From Chloroflexota bacterium (GTDB lineage: Bacteria > Chloroflexota > Dehalococcoidia > Tepidiformales > Tepidiformaceae): a stretch of DNA of 64,000 bases. The stretch is taken from NCBI GenBank assembly GCA_016191435.1, contig JACPOQ010000028.1, positions 62,001-126,000 on the forward strand, written 5' to 3'. The notes below the pieces were generated by a model. The model saw nothing but the letters and a program-made list of their open reading frames with translations. It had not been told where the DNA came from and did no database searches. The translations under genes were made by a program, and so were the position numbers. Below, piece by piece: positions 23,404 through 30,502 of this stretch (position 1 is the stretch's first letter; each line of letters opens with the position of its first letter).

Positions 23404-24660
23404 CTACTCGCGCGTGGTCATGCCCTCGCGTTTCGCGCCGACGAGGATCGCCATGTTGCCGTCCGGGTGACGGTTCTCGTGCATGAGCTGATGGCACTCG
23501 CCGGTCTGGTCGAAGCGAAAGACCCGGCCGAGGCAGGGGTCGATCTTGCCGTCAACCACCAGGTCGTTGAAGGCGTAGGCCTGCTCGTCGTTGGCGAAGT
23601 GCGACCCCTGCAGCCGCTTCTGGCGCATCCAGAGGTAGCGCAGGTCGACGTCGGCGTTATAGCCGGTGGTCCCGGCGCAGATTACGACCATGCCGCCGCT
23701 GTCGCAGACAAAGACCGACGTGGGGATGGTGTCCTGCCCGGGGTGCTCGAACACGATGCGCGGGCTCTTGCGCTCGCCGAGGATGTCCCAGATCGCCTTG
23801 CCGAACTCGCGGGCGCCGGTGCTGAAGGTCTTCATGGGGTCCGCGTCTTCCCAATGGGGGAGGCGGCCCCAGTGGTCGAAGGCCTTACGGTTGAGGCAGC
23901 CGACTGCGCCCAGCCGGCGGCAGAACTCGTACTTGTCCGGCGAGGAGACGACGGCGATGGGCCGCGCGCCCGCGAGCTTCGCCAACTGGATCGCCATCGA
24001 GCCGAGCCCGCCCGCCCCGCCCCAGACCAGCACGACATCGCCTTCGCGGACGTTGTGCGGGGGCCAGCCGTGGAGCATCCGATAGGCCGTGGCGCCCACC
24101 AGCATGTAGGCGGCGGCGGCTTCCCACGTGAGGTGCTTCGGCTTCGGCGCGCACTGGTGCGCCTGCACTTTCGTGAACTGCGCGAACGAGCCCCAGTTAG
24201 TCTCGTAGCCCCAGATCTTGAAGCTTGGGCTGAACATGGGGTCGGCGCCGGCGAGCACGTCCGGATCGTGGACGTCCCACTGGCCGCAATGCATCACGAC
24301 TTCGTCGCCAACGCGGACGTTCGTGACGTTTTCGCCAACCGCATAGACGATGCCGGAGGCATCGGAGCCGCCGATGTGGAAATCTTCCTTCTCGCCGACC
24401 TTCGTCCGCGCTCCGATGACGTCGATGGGCGAGCCGAGGGCGGCCCAGACGTTGTTGTAGTTCACCCCCGCCGCCATCACGTAGACCAGGGCCTCGTCGG
24501 GCCCGATTGCCGGGGTTGGCACGACTTCCCGCGCGAAGGCGCCTTCCGGGCGGCCAAAGCGTGGCTGGCGGATGACCTGGGCGTGCATACGTGGCGGGAC
24601 ATAGCCCAGGGGAGGCGCCTCGCCTAGGTCGTACAGTTCCTTGAGCGTGTTGATCGCCAT
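23404..24660 (-). CDS. ccr: crotonyl-CoA carboxylase/reductase
   Basis: A 418-aa medium-chain reductase of the Ccr type, which reductively carboxylates crotonyl-CoA to ethylmalonyl-CoA with NADPH and CO2. Residues near the known CO2 site are kept: Asn in [25 protein letters not shown] and His in [10 protein letters not shown]. The NADPH motif [20 protein letters not shown] and [12 protein letters not shown] are typical of the family. The chosen start is ATG 24660 ([14 protein letters not shown], a usual Ccr N-terminus); nine residues upstream are in frame. It is the first gene of the acyl-CoA set, and the palindrome at 24754-24778 lies 94 bases upstream of it. Confidence 0.92.
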   Translation of the reverse strand: MAINTLKELYDLGEAPPLGYVPPRMHAQVIRQPRFGRPEGAFAREVVPTPAIGPDEALVYVMAAGVNYNNVWAALGSPIDVIGARTKVGEKEDFHIGGSDASGIVYAVGENVTNVRVGDEVVMHCGQWDVHDPDVLAGADPMFSPSFKIWGYETNWGSFAQFTKVQAHQCAPKPKHLTWEAAAAYMLVGATAYRMLHGWPPHNVREGDVVLVWGGAGGLGSMAIQLAKLAGARPIAVVSSPDKYEFCRRLGAVGCLNRKAFDHWGRLPHWEDADPMKTFSTGAREFGKAIWDILGERKSPRIVFEHPGQDTIPTSVFVCDSGGMVVICAGTTGYNADVDLRYLWMRQKRLQGSHFANDEQAYAFNDLVVDGKIDPCLGRVFRFDQTGECHQLMHENRHPDGNMAILVGAKREGMTTRE

Positions 24661-24753
24661 CTGGTCCCTCGAAAGCCTGCGAGGCATACGCCACGCCGCG
24701 GATAGCAGCCAGTCTACTTGAGCGATCCAAGGGCGTAAATATCGTTGGCGCTG

Positions 24754-24778
24754 GAGATATAGGAAAAGACTATATCTC
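24754..24778 (-). repeat. 9-bp A/T-rich inverted repeat upstream of ccr
   Basis: GAGATATAG (24754-24762) and CTATATCTC (24770-24778) are perfect inverted copies around a 7-base centre. The repeat starts inside the stop codon of the upstream Gfo/Idh gene and lies 94 bases before the ccr start. In a GC-rich genome such an A/T-rich palindrome is a good candidate for a regulator binding site. No U-tract follows on the minus strand, so a terminator is less likely. Confidence 0.6.
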
Positions 24779-25845
24779 TATGACCTCACCACGATTTCCC
24801 GGTGTTCTCGCGCGCTTGTGTAGCACGCGTCGACGACTCGATGCGCCTCGAGCGCGGTGGCGAAGTCCGGAAACGACTGCTTGCCGGCCGCGACCGCCTG
24901 GAGGAACCGCAGGTCCTCGATCGCTCCGGTGCGGGCAAGCGGGGCCTCGCGGTCATCCAGCCCGAGGATGGCCGCGTACCGCGCGAAGACTTCCTCGGTA
25001 TTGAGCTCGACCTCTGGACCGGTGCGGAGCTGGTAGCGGACCGGGCCGAGGAAGTCGTGGTCCGTTGTGAACCAGCCTCCTTCGAAGAACACCTCGAGGC
25101 GGCGCGTAGACGGGCGCTCGTCCATAGCGTGCCAGGCGGACGTGAGGGTGGTCTGGTGGCCGCCCTCGTGCTGGAACGTCACGAGCGCCACGTCCTCCAC
25201 GCCCTCGTGCCCGCTGGTCACCCGCGTGTGGCAACGGACGGCGTCAATTTCGCCGAACAGCCAGCGGAAGAGGTCGATGTCGTGGATCGAGTGCTCGATG
25301 AGGGTGCCGCCGCCGGCGCGGGCAAAGCTGCCGCGCCAGTCGCTGGCGTAGTGGCCGCGGATGGGGAAAAACTGGTCGTCGCGCATGAAGGCGGTGAGCA
25401 GCGGGCCGAGGCCGGCGCCAGCCATCAACTGCTTGATCACGGTGTACGTCGGCGAGTACCGCAGGATGAGGCCCACCTGGTTCGTGAGGCCGCGGACGTT
25501 GGCTGCCATCGCGGCCGCTTCGGGGAGGGTCCTGGCCAGTGGTTTTTCGCAAAACACAGCGAGCCCGCGGGCCGCGGCTGTTCGCACGAGCGCGGGGTGC
25601 TGGTCGGTTTCGGCGCAGATGTAGACCGCCGTCAGCCGGGGGTCGGCGAGCAGCGCTGCGTTATCGCCGGTCACGAGACGGGCGCCGGTTATCCCGGCGA
25701 AGGACTGGGCCCGTCCCAGCTCCCGATCGCAGACGGCCTCATACGAGCCTTCGACGAGCCCGCTGCGAAAGACTGCGCGGACGTTCCGCGAGTGGAAGCG
25801 GCCAATGGTGCCGCAGCCGATGAGCCCAACGACGGGTGTTGGCAT
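24778..25845 (-). CDS. Gfo/Idh/MocA family oxidoreductase
   Basis: A 355-aa NAD(P)-dependent oxidoreductase: VGLIGCGTIGRFHSRNV at the Rossmann start, AVFCEKPLARTLPEAAAM with the conserved EKP, and GGGTLIEHSIHDIDLFRWLFG in the C-terminal domain. These enzymes act on sugars, inositols or related hydroxy compounds. The catalytic Lys (EKPLA) and the His/Asp region (HSIHDIDL) are present. It is the most upstream gene on the minus strand before the complex I promoter region. The palindrome at its stop codon separates it from ccr, so co-transcription is uncertain. The substrate is unknown. Confidence 0.9.
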   Translation of the reverse strand: MPTPVVGLIGCGTIGRFHSRNVRAVFRSGLVEGSYEAVCDRELGRAQSFAGITGARLVTGDNAALLADPRLTAVYICAETDQHPALVRTAAARGLAVFCEKPLARTLPEAAAMAANVRGLTNQVGLILRYSPTYTVIKQLMAGAGLGPLLTAFMRDDQFFPIRGHYASDWRGSFARAGGGTLIEHSIHDIDLFRWLFGEIDAVRCHTRVTSGHEGVEDVALVTFQHEGGHQTTLTSAWHAMDERPSTRRLEVFFEGGWFTTDHDFLGPVRYQLRTGPEVELNTEEVFARYAAILGLDDREAPLARTGAIEDLRFLQAVAAGKQSFPDFATALEAHRVVDACYTSAREHREIVVRS

Positions 25846-26174
25846 GCGCGCCGCCTCCGTGGTTTACAGGCATTTTACGGGCGGCTTGCCGAACGCGGGC
25901 GAGCGCTGCGGGGCGGGACGGAATACTCGGCGTGCGGGCCGGAAGGCCCGTCCCCGGCTCTCTGCCGGGCCCCGAGCCGCTCGCGAAAGCAAACACCTGG
26001 GGGCGCTAGTGTGAGGCTTGGGCGGGCGGCTCGGGGCGCCTCCGAGGTGTCGCCGTTCGCGATTCGGGCGCGGTCAACGGACTGGCGGCCGCGCCCCGCG
26101 CGCTTTTGTCCGGCGAGATCCCCCGTGCTATAGTGCCAGCGGTTTAGGGACAGATTTCACAAACGGCTTTCGGC
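25846..26174 (+). other. 329-bp intergenic region before the complex I operon
   Basis: No gene is visible here. It separates the divergent Gfo/Idh gene from nuoA. A GC-rich hairpin (CGGGCC/GGCCCG, 25935-25940 with 25945-25950, GGAA loop) lies in the middle without a U-tract. The only clear promoter element is the TGCTATAGT box at 26126-26134. Confidence 0.6.
26126..26134 (+). promoter_or_regulatory. promoter of the complex I operon (extended -10)
   Basis: TGCTATAGT is an extended -10 element, 40 bases before the nuoA GTG. The flanks match the ssrA promoter: GTGCTATAGTGCCAG here and GTGCTATAATGCCAG there, with one difference in 15 bases. No good -35 is seen. Confidence 0.65.
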
Positions 26175-26549
26175 GTGCTGCACGAATACGGCAACATCGG
26201 CATCCTCGCGATCATCGCGCTCATCTTCCCGGCGGGGGCGGTTGTCACTTCGTGGGCGATGACCTTCATGGGAATGAGGCCAAAAGTCTTCCAGGACCCG
26301 GTGAAGAAGGACACCTACGAATGCGGTGTCCGCACCGAAGGCGAAAGCCTCGTCCAGTTCAATTTCCGCTTCTACTACATCGCACTGCTGTTCGTGCTGT
26401 TCGATGTGGAAATCATCTTCCTGTTCCCGTGGGCGCTGGAGATGGCGAAACTCGGCTGGCGCGCCTACTTCGAAGGCCTCGGCTTCGTCGGCATCCTTTC
26501 GCTGGGGATCCTGTACGCGTGGCGCAAGCGCGCGCTGGAGTGGCGCTAG
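26175..26549 (+). CDS. nuoA: NADH-quinone oxidoreductase subunit A
   Basis: A 124-aa three-helix membrane subunit of complex I. Family landmarks: KKDTYECGVRTEGESLVQFN, the RFYYIALLFVLFDVEIIFLFPWA segment in helix 2 (read in parts) and the acidic loop VKKDTYECG. It is the first gene of the nuo operon; GTG 26175 gives a usual length. The stop overlaps the nuoC GTG by one base, with no room for nuoB between them. Confidence 0.95.
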   Translation: MLHEYGNIGILAIIALIFPAGAVVTSWAMTFMGMRPKVFQDPVKKDTYECGVRTEGESLVQFNFRFYYIALLFVLFDVEIIFLFPWALEMAKLGWRAYFEGLGFVGILSLGILYAWRKRALEWR

Positions 26550-27076
26550 TGGCCACGCGGGTGTGGCCGGGCAGCGAGACCGCGGCCGCAGCGGAGCGGC
26601 TCGTGCCGGGTTCGGTCGCAAAATCCACGCCCGTGGCCTGCTACCTCAAGCCCGAAAAGCTGGTAGAGACGATGGCGGCCCTCCGCACCGACCCGGAGTC
26701 GGACTTCGTCCACCTCACGGACCTCTGCGGCGTCGACTTCTGGGACCACTTCGAGGTGGTCTACCACCTCCAGTCGTTCGAGAAGAACCAGTTCGCCACC
26801 GTGAAGGTCGAGGCGTGGGACCGCGAGAACGCCAGCGTCCCCAGCGTGGTCCCGGTGTGGCACGGCGCGTGGATGCAGGAGAACGAGGCCTACGACCTGC
26901 TCGGCATCCGCTTCGAAGGCCACCCGAACCTGTACCGCATCCTCCTCTGGGAGGGCTACCCTGGCTGGCCCCTGCGCAAGGACTTCCTCTCGATGCCCGG
27001 CGGCCTGCAGCCAGGCCTGAACGAGTTCGCGGGGACAGCGCGCCGCGCTGAACCGCCCGTGAGGGCAGTCGAATGA
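26549..27076 (+). CDS. nuoC: NADH-quinone oxidoreductase subunit C
   Basis: A 175-aa peripheral-arm subunit that starts at a GTG overlapping the nuoA stop by one base. The conserved HLTDLCGVDFWDHFEVVYHL and ENEAYDLLGIRFEGHPNLYR segments and LRKDFLSMPGG mark the 30-kDa subunit family. The length is normal for standalone NuoC. The usual order A-B-C-D lacks B here: nuoA is followed directly by nuoC. Confidence 0.94.
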   Translation: MATRVWPGSETAAAAERLVPGSVAKSTPVACYLKPEKLVETMAALRTDPESDFVHLTDLCGVDFWDHFEVVYHLQSFEKNQFATVKVEAWDRENASVPSVVPVWHGAWMQENEAYDLLGIRFEGHPNLYRILLWEGYPGWPLRKDFLSMPGGLQPGLNEFAGTARRAEPPVRAVE

Positions 27077-28182
27077 CGAGCACGATCAAGACCGAGCCGT
27101 TCGTCATCAATATCGGCCCGCAGCACCCGTCTACCCACGGCGTGTTCCGGATCAAGGCGACCGTCGATGGGGAGCGCGTGATCGACGCGGAGATGGTCAT
27201 GGGCTACCTCCACCGCTCGATGGAGAAGCTCGCGGAAGAGCGCACCTATACCCAGAACATCCCGTTCACGGACCGCACAGACTACCTCTCCAGCATGTCG
27301 AACAACCTTGGCTACTGCCTTGCGGTAGAGAAGCTGGCGGGCATCGGCGTGCCCGACCGCGGCAACGCGATCCGCGTGATCATGGCGGAATTCCAGCGGC
27401 TGGCCTCGCATTGCATGGCGGTGGGCGCCTTCACGAACGACACCGGAGCCTGGCAGACGCCCGTGATGTGGGCGTTTCGCGAACGCGAAAAGATCCTCGA
27501 CCTCTTCGAGATGACGTGCGGCGCCCGGCTCACGTGCAACTACATGCGCATCGGCGGGGTGGCGTTCGACCTCCCGAAGGAATTCATGCCCGGCGCGCGC
27601 AAGCTCGTGCAGTCGTTGCCGGGGTTTATCGACGAAATGGAGGGGCTGCTCGTCGAGAACGAGATCTTCCTCGTACGGACGCGGAAGGTTGGTGTCTTGT
27701 CCCCGGAGATGGCGATTAACGCCAGCCTTTCGGGACCGGTGTTGCGCGGCTGCGGCGTCGCCTGGGACATCCGCAAGGCAGACCCGTACTGCGGGTACGA
27801 GCAGTACGACTTCGACATCCCCATTGGCTACCAGGGCGACAGCTTCGACCGCTTCATCGTGCGCCTTGAAGAGATGCGCCAGAGCGTACGGATCATTGAG
27901 CAGGCGCTGGACGCGCTCCCCGGCGGGCCGCATAGCACGCAGGTGCCCCTCGCGCTGCGCCCGCCGCGGGGCGAGGCCTATGGCCGCGTCGAAGGGCCGC
28001 GCGGCGAACTCGGTTACTACATCGTCAGCGACGAGGGGCCCTCGCCCTACCGCTTCCACATTCGCCCGCCGTCCTTCATCAACCTCAGCGCCCTGAAGGA
28101 GATGACCGTTGGCGGCTCTGTCGCCGATGCCGTCGTAGTGCTGGGCTCGATCGACATCGTCGTTGGGGAGATCGATCGCTGA
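27073..28182 (+). CDS. nuoD: NADH-quinone oxidoreductase subunit D
   Basis: A 369-aa 49-kDa subunit that forms the quinone chamber with NuoB and NuoH. The quinone-site His is in INIGPQHPSTHGVFR; the Tyr-bearing loop follows in YLHRSMEKLAEERTYTQNIP, and FDIPIGYQGDSFDRF and RVEGPRGELGYY are present. It overlaps nuoC by four bases (ATGA). The protein is slightly shorter than the ~400 aa common in other phyla. It looks fully functional, so loss of NuoB in the genome would be surprising. Confidence 0.96.
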   Translation: MTSTIKTEPFVINIGPQHPSTHGVFRIKATVDGERVIDAEMVMGYLHRSMEKLAEERTYTQNIPFTDRTDYLSSMSNNLGYCLAVEKLAGIGVPDRGNAIRVIMAEFQRLASHCMAVGAFTNDTGAWQTPVMWAFREREKILDLFEMTCGARLTCNYMRIGGVAFDLPKEFMPGARKLVQSLPGFIDEMEGLLVENEIFLVRTRKVGVLSPEMAINASLSGPVLRGCGVAWDIRKADPYCGYEQYDFDIPIGYQGDSFDRFIVRLEEMRQSVRIIEQALDALPGGPHSTQVPLALRPPRGEAYGRVEGPRGELGYYIVSDEGPSPYRFHIRPPSFINLSALKEMTVGGSVADAVVVLGSIDIVVGEIDR

Positions 28183-29456
28183 TGCCTCTCCCCATACTCG
28201 CAACGAACAACTGGTACGACTTTCGCGACCTCTCCAACTTCTCCCGCCTGATCCTGGAGAACCTCGACAAGATCCTCCCGCACGGGATCGTGTACGTGGT
28301 CGCGGTCCTGCTCGGCTTCGTGGCCAGCTTCCTGATCTTCGTCCTTCCCTCCCAGCTCATCGTCGGCGTGTACGGCGAACGCAAATTGATCGGGCGCATC
28401 CAGTCGCGCTACGGCCCGAACCGGGTAGGCCCCTTCGGGCTGCTGCAGCCGATCGCAGATGCGGTCAAACTGATGCAAAAAGAGTCGCTCATGCCGCTTC
28501 GCGGCGACGTGATCGTGATGAATATCGCGCCGCTGATTTTCGTGGCGCCCTGCGTGCTGCTGTTCGCGGTCATCCCCTTCGGGCCGCGCATGATCATTGG
28601 AAATATCCCCTCGGCGCTGATCTACTTCATCGCGGTTTCGGGCCTGCCCGTGCTGGCCGCCTTCATGGCCGGGTGGGGCAGCGACAACAAGTACAGCCTC
28701 TTCGGCGCGATGCGCATCGTCGCGATGTCGATCAGCTATGAAGTGCCCCTCGTCCTGGCGTTGCTCGGGGTCGTGCTGTTCACCGGCACCCTGAGCCTCC
28801 AGGGCATGGTCTTCTGGCAGCGAGACCTGAACATCTGGATAGCGTTCGCCCAGCCGCTCTCCTTCGCCATCTACTTCATCGCGGTCGGCGCCGAGCTGAA
28901 CCGCACGCCCACGGACATCGCCGAGGCCGAATCCGAGATCGTGGCCGGCTATCTCACGGAGTACTCCGGCATGAAGTGGGGCCTCTTCTACGGTATGGAC
29001 ATTGGCTATGCGCTCGCCGCCTCCGCTTTCGCGGCGACCGTCTTCCTTGGCGGCTGGTCGTTCTTCGGGCTCGACAAGTGGGTCCCGCCCTGGCTCATCA
29101 TCGTGACGAAGACTCAGCTCTTCTACATGATCTTCATCTGGACGCGAGGCACGCTGCCCCGCTTGCGCGTCGACCAGTTGATGGCGTTCGCGTGGAAGTT
29201 CATGCTGCCCATCGCCATCGCCAACCTGTTCGTGCTCGCAACCGAGCGAATGATGTGGGTCAGAGCCTTCGACGCCGACCTCAAGTTCGTCTGGGTGTTC
29301 GTGCCCATCAACCTGCTCTTCACGGCCGGGGTAGTGTTCGCCTGGGCGCGGTTCCTCGGGTATCGTCCCGAAAACACGCCCCGGAAGGCACGCCTTGTGA
29401 ACCAGGCTGGCGGATTCATCCCCCTCGGTGGGGCAAAGGGAGAGACTCGGCCGTGA
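28182..29456 (+). CDS. nuoH: NADH-quinone oxidoreductase subunit H
   Basis: A 424-aa membrane subunit at the foot of the quinone channel. It contains VYGERKLIGRIQSRYGPNRV, the acidic loop DIAEAESEIVAGYLTEY and the RGTLPRLRVDQLM segment near the C-terminus. At least eight transmembrane segments are visible. It is longer than most NuoH proteins (325-345 aa), with an N-terminal extension (LATNNWYDFRDLSNF) and a soluble C-terminal tail. It overlaps the nuoD stop by one base (TGATG). nuoI, normally next, is absent; nuoJ overlaps its stop. Confidence 0.96.
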   Translation: MPLPILATNNWYDFRDLSNFSRLILENLDKILPHGIVYVVAVLLGFVASFLIFVLPSQLIVGVYGERKLIGRIQSRYGPNRVGPFGLLQPIADAVKLMQKESLMPLRGDVIVMNIAPLIFVAPCVLLFAVIPFGPRMIIGNIPSALIYFIAVSGLPVLAAFMAGWGSDNKYSLFGAMRIVAMSISYEVPLVLALLGVVLFTGTLSLQGMVFWQRDLNIWIAFAQPLSFAIYFIAVGAELNRTPTDIAEAESEIVAGYLTEYSGMKWGLFYGMDIGYALAASAFAATVFLGGWSFFGLDKWVPPWLIIVTKTQLFYMIFIWTRGTLPRLRVDQLMAFAWKFMLPIAIANLFVLATERMMWVRAFDADLKFVWVFVPINLLFTAGVVFAWARFLGYRPENTPRKARLVNQAGGFIPLGGAKGETRP

Positions 29457-29968
29457 ATGGCGCAGGACCCGTCATTGGCTTCTGGGCGCTGGCGGCGCTC
29501 ACCTTGGTCGCCGCAGGCGGAGTCATGGTCTCGCGCAACCTGTTTCACGCGGTCCTGTTCCTCATCGTCTCGTTCGTCGGCATCGCGGGGTTTTTCGTGC
29601 TCCTCTCGGCCGAGTTCCTGGCGATGGCACAGATCGTTATCTACGTAGGCGCGATCTCGGTCCTGATCCTTTTCGCGGTCCTGTTAACTCCGCGTGCGGG
29701 CCGCGACAACGGCGAGACTGCCGTGTTCCCCGCAGCTGCGCTGCTTGCCGTCGCGCTCGCCGCCGTCTTCCTTTTCGTTATCTACGATGCGGACTGGGCG
29801 ACCATCACCTCCTCGCCGGACGTCAGCGTCCAGGCCATCGGCGATGCGTTGCTCGATATCTGGGTGGTGCCGTTCGAAATCGCTTCGGTCTTGCTGACGG
29901 CGGCGCTCGTCGGCGCGATCATGCTGGTGCGGACGCCGGAAGAGGAAGCCGAGGACGCGCTCGCATGA
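29453..29968 (+). CDS. nuoJ: NADH-quinone oxidoreductase subunit J
   Basis: A 171-aa membrane subunit starting at the GTG of GTGAATGG, which overlaps the nuoH stop. Five transmembrane segments are visible, with VSRNLFHAVLFLIVSFVGIA and the AMAQIVIYVGAISVLILFAV helix with its pi-bulge region, diagnostic of NuoJ. The C-terminal tail ends with EEEAEDALA. It couples to nuoK by an ATGA overlap. Confidence 0.93.
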   Translation: MNGAGPVIGFWALAALTLVAAGGVMVSRNLFHAVLFLIVSFVGIAGFFVLLSAEFLAMAQIVIYVGAISVLILFAVLLTPRAGRDNGETAVFPAAALLAVALAAVFLFVIYDADWATITSSPDVSVQAIGDALLDIWVVPFEIASVLLTAALVGAIMLVRTPEEEAEDALA

Positions 29969-30297
29969 GCGCTCTCTTCCTCGTCACCATTGGCATCGAG
30001 AACTTCCTCGCGGTCGGCGCGCTGCTGTTCGCCCTCGGTTTCGCCATCGCGTTGAGCAAGAGGAACGCGATCGGCGTGCTCATGGGTGTCGAGCTCATGC
30101 TGAACGCCGTCAACCTGACGTTGCTGACGTTCAGCCGCTTCAGCCCCAGCGACCGGCCCGTCGCCGGGGCGACGTTCGTCGTGTTCGTCATCACCGTGGC
30201 CGCCGCCGAGGCGGCCGTGGCCCTTGCCCTTGCCGTTTCCGTCTACCGCAACCGCGACACCGTCGATGTCGACAAAATCAACCTGTTGAAGTCGTAA
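29965..30297 (+). CDS. nuoK: NADH-quinone oxidoreductase subunit K
   Basis: A 110-aa three-helix proton-pumping subunit. The conserved membrane glutamates are in GVLMGVELMLNAVNLTLL and VAAAEAAVALALAV, and the C-terminus has the usual YRNRDTVDVDKINLLK. The start is fixed by the ATGA overlap with nuoJ. A 65-codon ORF sits four bases after its stop, before nuoL. Confidence 0.95.
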   Translation: MSALFLVTIGIENFLAVGALLFALGFAIALSKRNAIGVLMGVELMLNAVNLTLLTFSRFSPSDRPVAGATFVVFVITVAAAEAAVALALAVSVYRNRDTVDVDKINLLKS

Positions 30298-30301
30298 GCC
30301 T

Positions 30302-30499
30302 ATGTGGGTCGAATTCATGAACGTGCGCAACGGCTACGTGGCCGAAACCTGGCGGGAACTCTTCGCGGCGGAGGGACTTTCCGTGCGTGTGATCCCGCCC
30401 ATCGGCTACGGAGAGAAGGCGTCCATGCGCGAGCCCCGCACGTTGCATGTCCCGACCGGCAAAGCGCACGTGGCGCGCGAAATCCTGAGGAAGATCTAG
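30302..30499 (+). CDS. 65-aa unknown protein embedded in the complex I operon
   Basis: A small ORF starts four bases after the nuoK stop and ends three bases before the nuoL ATG, so it is firmly part of the operon. The sequence contains YVAETWRELFAAEGLSVRVI and LHVPTGKAHVAREILRKI. The predicted pattern is beta-alpha-beta-beta-alpha, with a basic surface helix, similar in outline to small DUF2007-like signal-transducing domains, but I cannot assign a family. There is no transmembrane segment. It may assemble or tune complex I, and conservation would test this. Confidence 0.75.
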   Translation: MWVEFMNVRNGYVAETWRELFAAEGLSVRVIPPIGYGEKASMREPRTLHVPTGKAHVAREILRKI

Positions 30500-30502
30500 C
30501 CG

